Part shown: one piece after another, positions 24,927 through 34,714 of the stretch | How the letters are laid out: every line of letters starts with the position of its first letter | Numbering within the stretch: the stretch's first letter is position 1 | Assembly (NCBI RefSeq): GCF_024706985.1 | Contig: NZ_JAMCCX010000083.1 | Span: 61,469-125,468, forward strand | Direction of reading: 5' to 3' | Source of the DNA: Alicyclobacillus sp. SP_1 | Lineage (GTDB): Bacteria; Bacillota; Bacilli; Alicyclobacillales; Alicyclobacillaceae | Length of the DNA stretch: 64,000 nt | Position numbers and translations under genes: made by a program | The notes under the pieces: model-generated | What the model was told of the DNA's origin: nothing | The model's input: only the letters and a program-made list of their open reading frames with translations | The model's database searches: none

Positions 24927-26891
24927 GTGCCCAAACCTGCAGAAGGAAAAAGCCGCTACATGGCGGGATTGGACGGGTTGCGCGCACTGGCCGTATTGGC
25001 GGTGATAGCCTATCATTTAAATCTCCCATTTGCTCCTGGTGGATTGCTCGGAGTGGACGTTTTTTTCGTCTTGTCCGGATACCTCATCAGCGACATGTTG
25101 CTTGCGGAACGTAAGAAATTCGGTCGAATCAACATGAAGCACTTCTGGCTACGCCGCGCCCGGCGAATTTTACCGGCCCTCTTTGCCATGTTGATTGTGG
25201 TCGTGGTCTGGGTCACCCTGTTGCAACGGTCACAAATTCCAGCACTGCGCGGCGACGTCATGGCAGCCGTCTTATTTATCAGCAACTGGTATTATATCTT
25301 TCACCATGTCTCCTACTTCGCTAAGTTCGGACCACCGTCCCCACTGACCAACTTGTGGTCTTTGGCTGTGGAGGAGCAATTTTATTTGATTTGGCCATTG
25401 TTTCTGTCTGTGTTGCTCACGTTTCGGGCTTTTCGCAGGCGCGGTCCGCTGGTCGTTCTGACACTTCTAGTCACTGCCGCATCAGCAGTCGCAATGGCTG
25501 TCCTCTACCATCCCGGGATGAACCCAAACCGCGTCTACTACGGCACCGACACACGCGCCTACGCACTGCTGCTCGGCGCCGCACTGGCGATGGTCTGGCC
25601 GAGCGCCAAACTGGCTACTACTCTATCTCGCTCAAAACGCACGCTGCTGGATGGAATCGGCATCCTGGGCCTTTTGACCATTCTCTATATGGTCTGGCAG
25701 ACCACACAATATGAAACCTTTATGTATCGAGGTGGTATGGTCCTGTTGTCCCTCGCCGCAACAGTGCTCGTGGCCACGCTCGCACACCCGGCGAGCTTGC
25801 TCAGTCGCCTGTTTGCATGGAAACCTCTTCGTTGGATTGGCGTGCGCTCCTATGCCATCTATCTCTGGCACTATCCAATCATCGCCTTGACCAGTCCCAC
25901 GATGGACATGGACGGATTTAACGCGACGCGCGACATACTCCAAGTGGGGGCCAGCATCGTCATCGCAGCCCTCTCTTGGCGATTCGTCGAGGAACCGATT
26001 CGCCACGGTGCCTTGACTCGGCTATGGAAGCAAGTCCGAGCGGCCGTGAAAGGTCAAGGCACATGGCCTAAATATTGGTGGGCAGCGTCTTCCACGTCTT
26101 TCGTCGCTTTGATGATCTCGTTCGTCGGACTCGCTAACTTCTTCCCTGTACAAGCAAAGACCTCGGCGCCTTCTGGAACCGAAATCACGCCCACAGGGAC
26201 CAACCATGCAGCCGGCACAGACCCAGGCACTCCCGCGTCTCCGTCCACAAGTGCATCGACTCAGCCGATAACCACGGAAACTCTGCGTCAATTGAAAGCG
26301 TCGCTCGGTGCAAGCGCACGAACTCATGGAACATCAGGTCAAACTGCGCCTTCCACGGGCACCTACCCATCGACTGCAGCGGCCGTTTACAAACAGTCCG
26401 GTGCCGGCGTGACGGCTATCGGCGACTCCATCATGTTTGACGTGTATCCGGATTTAAAACAGATGCTTCCAGGCATCGTTATTGACGCCAAAGTTGGGCG
26501 CCAACTTTATCAAACGCCGCCCGTCATTCAGAAACTGAAGACAGAAGGAGACCTCGGACACCGGGCAGTCATCATCGAACTTGGAACCAATGGCTCTTAC
26601 ACAAAAAGTCAGCTGTTGTCTTTGTTGCACTCGCTTGGCCCCGTTCATCGTATTGTCCTGGTCAATACGCGAGAGCCGCGCCCATGGGAGCATGCCGTGA
26701 ACAAGGTGATTGATGAAGTCGCTGCCACCTATCCACATACGGTCCTTGTCAACTGGTATGCGGTCAGTGCTCCACCCAACGACTATTTCTGGCCAGACCA
26801 TGTTCACTTAAACCCAACAGGCGCACACTTTTTGGCAAGTTTGATGGTCAAAGCGGTAGAAGCTCCCCCGGGGACGAAAGTTGTTCAGTGA
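24927..26891 (+). CDS. OatA-like membrane O-acyltransferase with SGNH domain
   Basis: A 654-residue two-domain protein. The N-terminal acyltransferase-3 domain starts GLDGLRALAVLAVIAYHLN, GVDVFFVLSGYLIS, and HFWLRRARRILPALF, with about ten membrane segments. After a Ser/Thr/Pro-rich linker (about residues 410-490) comes an SGNH hydrolase domain with GDSIMFDVYPD, IELGTNGSY and a terminal WPDHVHLNPTGAH that holds the catalytic Asp-His pair. It likely O-acetylates peptidoglycan or a wall polymer outside the cell. The start is GTG at 24927 with GAAGGA upstream. It follows the L,D-transpeptidase gene, giving a cell-wall modification pair. Confidence 0.91.
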   Translation: MPKPAEGKSRYMAGLDGLRALAVLAVIAYHLNLPFAPGGLLGVDVFFVLSGYLISDMLLAERKKFGRINMKHFWLRRARRILPALFAMLIVVVVWVTLLQRSQIPALRGDVMAAVLFISNWYYIFHHVSYFAKFGPPSPLTNLWSLAVEEQFYLIWPLFLSVLLTFRAFRRRGPLVVLTLLVTAASAVAMAVLYHPGMNPNRVYYGTDTRAYALLLGAALAMVWPSAKLATTLSRSKRTLLDGIGILGLLTILYMVWQTTQYETFMYRGGMVLLSLAATVLVATLAHPASLLSRLFAWKPLRWIGVRSYAIYLWHYPIIALTSPTMDMDGFNATRDILQVGASIVIAALSWRFVEEPIRHGALTRLWKQVRAAVKGQGTWPKYWWAASSTSFVALMISFVGLANFFPVQAKTSAPSGTEITPTGTNHAAGTDPGTPASPSTSASTQPITTETLRQLKASLGASARTHGTSGQTAPSTGTYPSTAAAVYKQSGAGVTAIGDSIMFDVYPDLKQMLPGIVIDAKVGRQLYQTPPVIQKLKTEGDLGHRAVIIELGTNGSYTKSQLLSLLHSLGPVHRIVLVNTREPRPWEHAVNKVIDEVAATYPHTVLVNWYAVSAPPNDYFWPDHVHLNPTGAHFLASLMVKAVEAPPGTKVVQ

Positions 26892-26939
26892 CGCCGCGCG
26901 GCGGCTCGACTCCCGGGCCAACTTTTGAAGTCGATTCCA

Positions 26940-27587
26940 TCATCGGTCAAGACCATGGCGAATGGCGTAGATGGCCGCTTGCGTCCTGTCTTGCACGGAC
27001 AGCTTGAGGAAAATACTGCTGACATGAGACTTGACCGTCTTCAGGCCAATCCCTAAATGGTCGGCAATCTCTTGGTTGCTCTTCCCCAATGCCAGCGCCC
27101 GCAGCACCTCTCGTTCGCGGACGGTCAAATCCAGAGCAGCGTCCCTTTCTCCCGGGCGCTGCAATTGGCCAATGAGACTTTGCTGAACCTCTTTGGAAAG
27201 CGTCCCCTCTCCGCAGTACGCGGCCCGCAACGTGGCAAGAATTTCTTTTGGAGAGGACGTTTTCAGCAAGTACGACGTTGCGCCCACCTGCAAGGCACCG
27301 ACGACATGTGCGTCTTCAACAGAACTCGTCAAAATGACAATCGGCACGAGACAGCCGCTCTCCCGCAGCAACTTGGTCACCTCGATACCATTCAAACGCG
27401 GCATCAGTAAGTCGAGCAAAAGAACATCCACTGCCTGAGCGGTGCACAAAGGGCGCACTTTTTCAAGCGTCTCGGCTCCATCCGCCGCATCGCCCACCAC
27501 GACAAATTCGGACGTCATCGACAACACCGCCGAGAGTCCAGTCCGAACCACAGCGTGATCGTCCGCTAAAAACACGCGAATGCTCAT
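26940..27587 (-). CDS. liaR: LiaR-like NarL/LuxR-family response regulator
   Basis: From the ATG at 27587 the protein has 215 residues: a receiver domain (VFLADDHAVVRTGLSAVL, phosphoacceptor Asp in DVLLLDLLMPRLNG, VILTSS, LLKTSSPKE) and a LuxR helix-turn-helix (LTVREREVLRALALGKSNQEIADHLGIGLKTVKSHVSSIFLKL). AAGGTGG lies upstream of the start. It is separated from liaS by one base, with liaF before that. In Bacillus, LiaFSR answers damage to lipid II cycling. Confidence 0.9.
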   Translation of the reverse strand: MSIRVFLADDHAVVRTGLSAVLSMTSEFVVVGDAADGAETLEKVRPLCTAQAVDVLLLDLLMPRLNGIEVTKLLRESGCLVPIVILTSSVEDAHVVGALQVGATSYLLKTSSPKEILATLRAAYCGEGTLSKEVQQSLIGQLQRPGERDAALDLTVREREVLRALALGKSNQEIADHLGIGLKTVKSHVSSIFLKLSVQDRTQAAIYAIRHGLDR

Positions 27588-27588
27588 G

Positions 27589-28587
27589 TCAGTTTTCCAC
27601 CTTTCCTCGCGGAACCACAACATTGACGGTCAGACCTGGATTTCTCGGCAGCAGTTCGAGTCGCCCCCCGAGACGTTTGGCTCGTTCGCGCATCGTCTGA
27701 ATGCCATACGAGTCCGCCGTCGGTTCGCCCATCCCCCGACCATCGTCAGAAATGGACAATTCGAACGAGGCAAGTCCTTCTACCAACTGAACGCGGATAG
27801 CGGTCGCCTGTGCATGTTTGAGGGCATTGGCGAGTGCTTCTTGCAAGATGCGAAAAAGCTCTTCTTCCATCCACTCAGGCACTTGCGATTCCACTCGCCA
27901 CGTTCCAACTACCTCTATCCCATGCCTCTCCGCTACGGCATGGAGCAGCTCGCTGGCTGCGTCGACAAAGGAGCGTCCTTCCAACTGCACTGGGCGCAGG
28001 TGCATCAGAAGCGCGCGCATCTCGCGCTGAGATGATTGTGCCAACTCCCCAATCATCCGCAATTGGTCCACGAGAGTCTCTGGCCGATCCGGTGCACTCC
28101 GCGCTCCTTCCTCGGCGGCATGGGCAAGAAGTGCCAAGCCAAACAGTTGCTGACTGACCGAATCGTGCAATTCGCGCGCCAGTCGCTGTCGCTCTTCCAT
28201 AGTGGCAGCGCGCTCAGCATCGGCTGCGAGATTGCGGTTTTCTTCGGCCAACCGCTGTAAATCGGCGACTTGCTCAGCAATGGTCTCGCCCATCTGGTTA
28301 AAGGCTTTGGCCAGAAGATCGATTTCATCGCCGTTTCCGAAGTCCGCGACCCGGTGCTGCAACCGACCCGCCCCAAGGAGTGTGGCCGCCTCTTCGATAT
28401 CCGTCAGCCGATGACGGTAGCCTTGCGAGAAACGAAATCCAATCAGCATCGCCAACACCACGTACGCGAAGCAACCACCAACGAAAAAAGTTGGCTTCAC
28501 GTGGAGGAATGCCAGCATCCAACCCATCCCGAATCCAGCCAAGGCGAGAAAGCCGCTGATAACGATGAACGTGGTGCGCAGTGTCAT
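27589..28587 (-). CDS. liaS: LiaS-like sensor histidine kinase
   Basis: A 332-residue kinase with two N-terminal membrane helices and a very short external loop, typical of intramembrane-sensing kinases, then a HAMP-like linker, a HisKA_3 dimerisation helix with the phosphoacceptor His in RQRLARELHDSVSQQLFGL, and an ATPase domain (EALANALKHAQATAIRV, SISDDGRGMG). It lies between liaF and liaR in one operon. Its partner LiaF is expected to keep it inactive without envelope stress. Confidence 0.9.
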   Translation of the reverse strand: MTLRTTFIVISGFLALAGFGMGWMLAFLHVKPTFFVGGCFAYVVLAMLIGFRFSQGYRHRLTDIEEAATLLGAGRLQHRVADFGNGDEIDLLAKAFNQMGETIAEQVADLQRLAEENRNLAADAERAATMEERQRLARELHDSVSQQLFGLALLAHAAEEGARSAPDRPETLVDQLRMIGELAQSSQREMRALLMHLRPVQLEGRSFVDAASELLHAVAERHGIEVVGTWRVESQVPEWMEEELFRILQEALANALKHAQATAIRVQLVEGLASFELSISDDGRGMGEPTADSYGIQTMRERAKRLGGRLELLPRNPGLTVNVVVPRGKVEN

Positions 28588-28590
28588 CGG

Positions 28591-29481
28591 CTACACCCGA
28601 ACAATGGCAACTTCGCCCAAATGGAGATTCACATTCAGACGGCAGCGGCGGGAAGATTGGGCATATCCCGGGTCTTCATGGACAACCTTGCCACCTAAAC
28701 CGTCGTGCGAATTCTCTTTGTCCGCAAAGAGATGAATGCTGCCCACCCCGACCGTTGCAGAGACCGCCACGTCCAGCGATTCCGGCACCAAGATACGAAT
28801 TTCGCCCAACCAGCCACTGACATCAAGAACATAGTCACCGTCTTCGATATACGCCGTCGCCAAATTGATGCGCGTCTCGCCGAGACCCGTCCAATACTCT
28901 GCGCTGCGAAGCGTCCAGGGACTCCGACCCACCATCAATTCACCAATCCATCGTCTCGCGCCGTAATCTGCGGGTGGTCTCCCATACTCCTTGGAATTTT
29001 GCCACGAACGTCTCCGGGGTCCACGAAAGGAGCGGCTCCAGGTACGCTGATACCGATTTCCTCGGGAGTCAAACGGATTCTTACTGTTGCCGTCGCCATC
29101 GTCCGTTGAGCGGTCTCCCATGTGCACTCGGACAAAAAATCCTCCCCCTCGTTTGGGGAGAACGAGGTCCAATCCAGCAAATACAAGAAGCAGAGGCCAG
29201 ACTAAATTCCAACCACTGCCGATGCTTGAAAGTACCGGGGAGACATGCGCATCCTTGACCATCAGCAAAACTCCAAGTACAAATAGATAGAGCGGCCAAA
29301 CGGCGTTACGGATACTCTTTGCCTCGAAGGCAAAATAAACTCCAATGAGAGCTGTAATGCCGGGCCAAATGACACCCCCGGAAAGCCAGATGGCGCCAAA
29401 GTGAATGACGTTCAACTTCGCCAAAAAGTAGAGAATCCCAATGAGCAACAACAGAAATCCCCAGCGAGAACCACGTCTCAT
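28591..29481 (-). CDS. liaF: LiaF-like cell-wall stress response protein
   Basis: A 296-residue protein with four N-terminal membrane helices (WGFLLLLIGILYFLAKL onward), an Arg/Ser-rich middle stretch around residues 120-170, and a C-terminal beta-rich LiaF/YvqF domain with ETRINLATAYIEDGDYVLDVSGWLGEIRILVPESLDVAVSA split across its repeats. It is the first gene of liaF-liaS-liaR. No liaI/liaH effector genes lie alongside, so the regulon is elsewhere or different. Confidence 0.86.
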   Translation of the reverse strand: MRRGSRWGFLLLLIGILYFLAKLNVIHFGAIWLSGGVIWPGITALIGVYFAFEAKSIRNAVWPLYLFVLGVLLMVKDAHVSPVLSSIGSGWNLVWPLLLVFAGLDLVLPKRGGGFFVRVHMGDRSTDDGDGNSKNPFDSRGNRYQRTWSRSFRGPRRRSWQNSKEYGRPPADYGARRWIGELMVGRSPWTLRSAEYWTGLGETRINLATAYIEDGDYVLDVSGWLGEIRILVPESLDVAVSATVGVGSIHLFADKENSHDGLGGKVVHEDPGYAQSSRRCRLNVNLHLGEVAIVRV

Positions 29482-29701
29482 GGTGTCATCCTTCTTTCTC
29501 GATTCGAATGAGGCTTGACCTTCATGCTATCGTGCGACGACTCTGCAGACAACGCTCGCGAGACGGGGAGCAGTATCCGACCAAAGGCGGAGATGCTTCT
29601 CCTCTCCTCGGTCGATGTCAAGAATCCCCGTGTCTTCTATGATTTTTGTACAAAGGTTCGTCCGCCACCTTTCCTGCGGGCCGACCCGAAGCGAAAGGTG
29701 G

Positions 29702-31102
29702 ATGGTACTCGTGGGTTCTCTATTTCGCAATCGCAACTTCGTAATCCTCTTCTCTGGACAGATGGTTTCCATGTTCGGAAACAGTTTGTTTGCGCTCGCA
29801 CTGCCATGGTATGTGTATAGCTTGACCGGATCGAAAGTAGATTTAGGTATTACCGGCTTGGTCAGCACGCTGCCCGGATTTGCGCAGCTCTTTAGCGGCG
29901 TGTTCGTCGACCGCTGGCCCAAACGCTTGACGATGATTCTCTCCGATTTTTTTCGTGCCGCACTGTCCGCTGCCATGTTCCTTGTGGCCATCGGTCACGA
30001 GAAACTCCTCATACTCTTGATTCTCTTATTTTTCCTCGAACTCGTGGGAACTTTCTTTAGTCCTGCTTCCAGTGCTTTCTTGCCATTAGTGGTGAGTGAA
30101 GAGTCGATACCGGCGGCGAGTGGCATGACACAGTCTTCCTCCTCCTTCGCACAATTGGCCGGCACCGTCTCGGGCGGAGCTTTAATTGGCCTGCTGGGGG
30201 CACCCCTTTTGTTTGTCCTGAACTCCATCTCGTTCCTGTGCTCTTGCATCAGCCTGCTCTTCTTGCGACATTCGGAAGACCGCTCAAAGTCGTCCTCCGC
30301 ATCCTCGGTCCATGCCAACCGCGTCAACTCAGAGCAAACCGGATCTCCGGAGGCAGGAGCACAACCCACCATCTCCCGATTGCGCGTTTTCCTCGATGAG
30401 TGGCTCGAAGGGTTTCGCTTGTTGACCTCTACCCCATTTGTTCGCGTCATCATCGCCAGCGCAGTGCTCGTCAACTTCGCGTTCGCTCCCCTCTTCACAG
30501 CCTTGACGGCCTGGGTGAAAGGTCCTTTGCACGGAACCGCATTCGTGCTCTCCACTCTCGATGGAGGATTTTTTCTGGGTATCATCGGCGGGGGATTGCT
30601 CGTTGGCCCGCTCAGTTCCCGCTTGTCCCTGCGTCTTCAACTGGCCTCCGGGTTGGCGTTGATCGGCGTGTTTCTCGGTCTTCTGCCCGTCGTCCGCAAC
30701 AGTTGGTTTGATGCGAGTTTGATGCTTCTCTGTGGCGTGTCCGTCGGTTTCATCAACGGTAGCTTATTCGCCACGATTGTGCGACTCATTCCACCTGAAC
30801 TGCGCGGGCGTGTCTTCGGAACTCTCGGTGCACTCGTGAGCGTAGCCAATCCGGTCGGGTTGGCTATCACGACCGTCGTGCTGCCGTTCATTCCGCTCTG
30901 GACCATTTTTGTCGCCATCACCGTCATCTCACTCGGTGCGAGTTCCCTCTATCTGCTGCCGATGGAAGCCAATTCGGACTCTCTCCTCCTCGTGCCGGGC
31001 ACCAGCGACCAGCAGTTCGAGGAGCTGTCCGAACCTCTTCTGTCTATGTCAGATAGCTTCGCGCCCGGCGCGTCATCCACGCCTGATGCACCAGAGTTGT
31101 GA
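29702..31102 (+). CDS. MFS transporter, macrolide-exporter-like (MFS_3)
   Basis: About 466 residues from the ATG at 29702; a GTG at 29711 has a better distance to AAAGGTGG. The start GSLFRNRNFVILFSGQMVSMFGNSLFALALPWYVYSLTGS is typical of MFS_3/MefA-like exporters, with GVFVDRWPKRLTMILSDFFRA as the loop motif and about 12 membrane segments. A hydrophilic loop near residues 210-230 and an acidic C-terminal tail are present. It is divergent from the lia operon, so envelope-stress control is possible. Confidence 0.86.
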   Translation: MVLVGSLFRNRNFVILFSGQMVSMFGNSLFALALPWYVYSLTGSKVDLGITGLVSTLPGFAQLFSGVFVDRWPKRLTMILSDFFRAALSAAMFLVAIGHEKLLILLILLFFLELVGTFFSPASSAFLPLVVSEESIPAASGMTQSSSSFAQLAGTVSGGALIGLLGAPLLFVLNSISFLCSCISLLFLRHSEDRSKSSSASSVHANRVNSEQTGSPEAGAQPTISRLRVFLDEWLEGFRLLTSTPFVRVIIASAVLVNFAFAPLFTALTAWVKGPLHGTAFVLSTLDGGFFLGIIGGGLLVGPLSSRLSLRLQLASGLALIGVFLGLLPVVRNSWFDASLMLLCGVSVGFINGSLFATIVRLIPPELRGRVFGTLGALVSVANPVGLAITTVVLPFIPLWTIFVAITVISLGASSLYLLPMEANSDSLLLVPGTSDQQFEELSEPLLSMSDSFAPGASSTPDAPEL

Positions 31103-31170
31103 TTCTTATGATACATTGGAGCGGACAGTAGAGAACAACGCTCTGTAAAGACTGTGGGGGGAATCGACCG

Positions 31171-32121
31171 ATGAACATCGTCATTCTGGGAGCTGGCGCC
31201 GTTGGCGGATATTTTGGCGGTAGACTGGCACTCGCTGGATTACCTGTGCACTTTTTAGTGCGGCCAAAGCGCTATGAACAGCTGCAACAAAACGGTCTGG
31301 AAATTAGCAGTAGTTATGGCCAATGGACCATCCGTCCGCAATTGGCCGCGAGAGCGTCCGACTTGACCGATGTCGATGTCGTGGTGGTTGGCGTGAAAAA
31401 TTATCATTTGGAAGCCGCGCTCCCGGAACTCATGGTCTTAGTGGAGAAAGGCGCGCGAATCCTGCCGTTATTGAACGGCATGGACCATTTAACCACGTTG
31501 ACCGATGCATTTGGGCGCGAACGCGTACTCGGTGGTACCTGCTACATTGAAGCCACGCTCGATGCGGAGGGTCGGGTGCTCCAGACTGGTCCGCTCCAGG
31601 ACATCGTCTTTGGCCCGCGCGCGAGCGACGAGTCTTCCGTGTCTTTTGCAAAGGACCTCCACAGCGTTCTCCAGCAAGGAAACTTTCGGGTGACATTGAG
31701 CGAAGACATCGAGACGGATATGTGGCAAAAATTCACGTTTTTGACGGCGATGAGCGCGATTACCGCCGGAGTTCACAGTCCCATCGGTCCCATCGTGGAA
31801 GATGAAGTCACGCGGGCGTTTCTCTGCGGCGTGATTGCCGAAATCGTACAAATTGCCCGGGCTGATGGAGCCAAGCTCCCGGACAACGCCGAGAGTTACA
31901 TTCTCGAACGGATGCAGCGCGCACCCGCCAACATGACCTCTTCCCTCCATCGTGATTTAGAGAAAGGGCTGGAACTAGAACTTGACAGCCTGCAAGGCGC
32001 GTTTCTGCGGCGGGCCGCTTTTCACCAAATGGCAGCACCGCACCTGACGGCCATCTACGCCTTGCTGCATCCGCACATCTACGGTCGCGTTCTCTCCGCG
32101 GAGATGGAGGTGACCGTGTGA
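31171..32121 (+). CDS. panE: 2-dehydropantoate 2-reductase
   Basis: A 316-residue ketopantoate reductase: NIVILGAGAVGGYFGGRLA at the N-terminus binds NADPH, VVVVGVKNYHLEAAL follows, and the catalytic Lys lies in DMWQKFTFLTAMSAITAG. It reduces ketopantoate to pantoate for coenzyme A synthesis; other PanE-family members act on related 2-oxo acids. GGGGG precedes the ATG. It overlaps rpiA by GTGA, so the two are coupled. Confidence 0.9.
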   Translation: MNIVILGAGAVGGYFGGRLALAGLPVHFLVRPKRYEQLQQNGLEISSSYGQWTIRPQLAARASDLTDVDVVVVGVKNYHLEAALPELMVLVEKGARILPLLNGMDHLTTLTDAFGRERVLGGTCYIEATLDAEGRVLQTGPLQDIVFGPRASDESSVSFAKDLHSVLQQGNFRVTLSEDIETDMWQKFTFLTAMSAITAGVHSPIGPIVEDEVTRAFLCGVIAEIVQIARADGAKLPDNAESYILERMQRAPANMTSSLHRDLEKGLELELDSLQGAFLRRAAFHQMAAPHLTAIYALLHPHIYGRVLSAEMEVTV

Positions 32122-32849
32122 CCGACGCACGCGAGCAGGCCAAACGCATGGCAGCACAGGCTGCCGTGGAACTTGTCGAAGATGGAATGGTCGTCGGGCT
32201 GGGGACCGGATCGACCGTCTACTACGTCCTTCAAGAGCTATCGAAGCGCGTACAGCGGGGGTTAGACATTCGCTGCATCGGAACTTCGGCAGAGACGGAG
32301 CGCTTGGCCATATCGGGTGGGCTTCGCCTGACCAGCTTCGCAGAGACCGAGCGGATTGACATCGCCATCGACGGCGCAGACGAGGTGGACGCCAACCTCT
32401 GCCTCATCAAAGGAGGCGGAGGTGCACTGCTTCGCGAAAAAATTGTCGCCTCTGCGGCGGACCAATTCGTGGTCGTCGTCGACTCCAGCAAAGAGGTAGA
32501 CAAGCTTGGAGCGTTCCGCATTCCCGTGGAAGTCGTGCCTTTCGGTCACGAACAAGTCGGTCGATCCGTCACGCGCCTTGGCGGCCAAGCTACTTTGCGC
32601 CGGGTCAGTGCCGCTGCCACTCTTGCCCACCGGCAAACAGCGAAGGATGTGCATGCGGACGACCCCTATGTCACGGACAACGACCATTTGATCTACGATT
32701 GTGATTTTGGCTTGCTGGACCATCCACAGAGGCTGCACGAATCCTTGAAACAGCTCGTCGGCGTGGTGGAGACTGGTCTCTTTTGCGGTTATGCAAACCG
32801 GGTCATCCTCAGCGACGGTCAGACGGTCTGGCAGCGGGAAACGAGGTAA
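32118..32849 (+). CDS. rpiA: Ribose-5-phosphate isomerase A
   Basis: A 243-residue protein with MVVGLGTGSTVYYVLQEL, the active-site IDIAIDGADEVDANLCLIKGGGGALLREK segments, and VVVVDSSKEVDKLG, all typical of RpiA. It interconverts ribose 5-phosphate and ribulose 5-phosphate. The start is GTG at 32118, inside the end of panE. It is slightly longer than the usual 220-230 residues at the C-terminus. Confidence 0.95.
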   Translation: MTDAREQAKRMAAQAAVELVEDGMVVGLGTGSTVYYVLQELSKRVQRGLDIRCIGTSAETERLAISGGLRLTSFAETERIDIAIDGADEVDANLCLIKGGGGALLREKIVASAADQFVVVVDSSKEVDKLGAFRIPVEVVPFGHEQVGRSVTRLGGQATLRRVSAAATLAHRQTAKDVHADDPYVTDNDHLIYDCDFGLLDHPQRLHESLKQLVGVVETGLFCGYANRVILSDGQTVWQRETR

Positions 32850-33078
32850 AGTGCCAAGAAAACTGTTACAATTTCCTCAGTACCCTTGAATCGTGCGCCT
32901 GCCGGACTTGCTGCAGACCTTTGCAATGAGAGACGGCGGGTGCAACCAAGGGCTGCACATGGCCAGACAACAACCATTCTATGCTAGCCAAAGGAGGGAA
33001 GAGGTTTGCGCGTCGGCAGGACTCGCGTAGCAACCATCCAGCCCTGGACGAGCCGCGACTGCGCGAACCGCAGAGACC

Positions 33079-34653
33079 ATGAAAGCGAGCGACTTTTTGG
33101 TACAGTGTCTGGAAGCAGAAGGGGTCGAGTACATATTCGGCATTCCCGGGGAAGAAAACATTGATTTGATGGATTCTCTAACGAGATCGAACATTCGATT
33201 CATCCTCACTCGTCACGAGCAGGCAGCTGCCTTCATGGCGGATGCGTATGGGCGCCTCACGGGAAGACCCGGCGTCTGTTTGGCGACTCTCGGTCCCGGT
33301 GCTACCAACCTCATCACTGGCGTGGCGAACGCACATCTTGACCGCTCCCCGCTGTTGGCACTCACGGGCCAAGCATCCCGGATGCGCCTACACAAGGAAT
33401 CTCATCAAAACGTGGACACCATCAAACAATTCGAAGGTATCACGAAATACAATCAACAAATTCTCCACGGGCGTATCATCTCGGAAGTAGTTCGTAAGTC
33501 CTTTCAGCTTGCCACCATGGAAAGTAGCGGCGCTGTCCACCTGCAATTGCCGGAGGATGTAGCTCAGTCGACCATCGAGGAAGCAAAGCCCTTGCCTAAA
33601 CCCCGCTTGGCAGCCCCACTCGTGCACCCAACGTTACTGACAGAAGCGAGTGCGCTCATCACCGACGCGAAGCGCCCCGTCCTGCTGGTCGGCAATGGAG
33701 TCATTCGCCGACGCGCATGGGACGCGGTCAAGGCGTTCGTCGACCACACCCATCTACCCATGGTCAACACGTTTATGGCCAAAGGTGTACTACCGTTCAA
33801 CCATCCACAGAATTTGTTTACCGTCGGTGGCAGACCCTATGCGGAGGGACTGAGGCCCCTTCAGGAAGCCGATTTAATTCTGGCCATTGGGTTCGATCTC
33901 GTTGAGTACGACCCAGAAACATGGAACCAAGACGCCAGCCGCCGCGTCATCCACATTCACGAGACGCCCGTTGAGACCGACCGACACTTCCCTGTCGCCG
34001 TGGAACTGGTCGGCGAAATCCAGCACACGCTGACAGAACTGACCAAACTACTGCGCTCACGAGTCATGGCACCGGAGCACGCAGCCGTGCGTGAGCGTCG
34101 CCTTGCCGAATTGCAATCCATTCCGAGCGAAGCCGAGCGCATGCCGCGCCATGTCATGTGGACCCTGACCTCGGACTTGCCGGAAGATGCGATTCTTCTG
34201 TCGGATGTTGGCCTGCACAAACTTTGGGTCTCTCGCTGGTTCCAACCAAAAGCCCCTGGCCAAACCATTATCTACAACGGTCTCGCATCCATGGGTGCAT
34301 CTCTACCAGGTGCCATTGCCAGCAAGTTGGTCTATCCCCATCGACCGGTGGTGGTGGTCTCAGGCGATGGAGGCTTTCTCATGAATTCGCAGGAATTGGA
34401 GACTGCGCGCCGTCTGGGATTGGCGTTTACGGTCATCGTGTTCAACGACAAAACGTACAGCCTCATTAAAAAGCACCAGGAAGATTCGCATCTGGCGGTG
34501 ACGGAAATTCACTTCACCAATCCAAACTTTGAGGAGTATGCGCGCAGTTTCGGAATTGAACATCGGAGGGCCCACACGCCAGAAGAATTTAAGCAGCATC
34601 TTGAGAGTGCCATCGCCAGTAATACCCTCAATTTGCTCGAAGTCGTGCTTTAA
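33079..34653 (+). CDS. alsS: Acetolactate synthase, catabolic (AlsS-like)
   Basis: A 524-residue ThDP enzyme. FGIPGEENIDLMDSL, LTRHEQAAAFMADAYGRLTG (catalytic Glu) and GPGATNLITGVANAHLDRSP mark the Pyr domain; GDGGFLMNSQELETARRLG and NDKTYSLIKKHQ mark the ThDP-binding domain. It lacks the FAD-binding features expected of anabolic IlvB on a quick reading, and no ilvN or alsD follows. It converts two pyruvates to acetolactate. The ribosome binding site at the ATG is weak; an excellent AAAGGAGG is at 32992, too far to serve this start. A TAG in frame upstream rules out a longer protein. Confidence 0.85.
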   Translation: MKASDFLVQCLEAEGVEYIFGIPGEENIDLMDSLTRSNIRFILTRHEQAAAFMADAYGRLTGRPGVCLATLGPGATNLITGVANAHLDRSPLLALTGQASRMRLHKESHQNVDTIKQFEGITKYNQQILHGRIISEVVRKSFQLATMESSGAVHLQLPEDVAQSTIEEAKPLPKPRLAAPLVHPTLLTEASALITDAKRPVLLVGNGVIRRRAWDAVKAFVDHTHLPMVNTFMAKGVLPFNHPQNLFTVGGRPYAEGLRPLQEADLILAIGFDLVEYDPETWNQDASRRVIHIHETPVETDRHFPVAVELVGEIQHTLTELTKLLRSRVMAPEHAAVRERRLAELQSIPSEAERMPRHVMWTLTSDLPEDAILLSDVGLHKLWVSRWFQPKAPGQTIIYNGLASMGASLPGAIASKLVYPHRPVVVVSGDGGFLMNSQELETARRLGLAFTVIVFNDKTYSLIKKHQEDSHLAVTEIHFTNPNFEEYARSFGIEHRRAHTPEEFKQHLESAIASNTLNLLEVVL

Positions 34654-34714
34654 GAAACGGCCTTAGCGCACGCTTGCGTGCCAACATCACGCTCCCAACA
34701 AAGGAGGTCATCAT

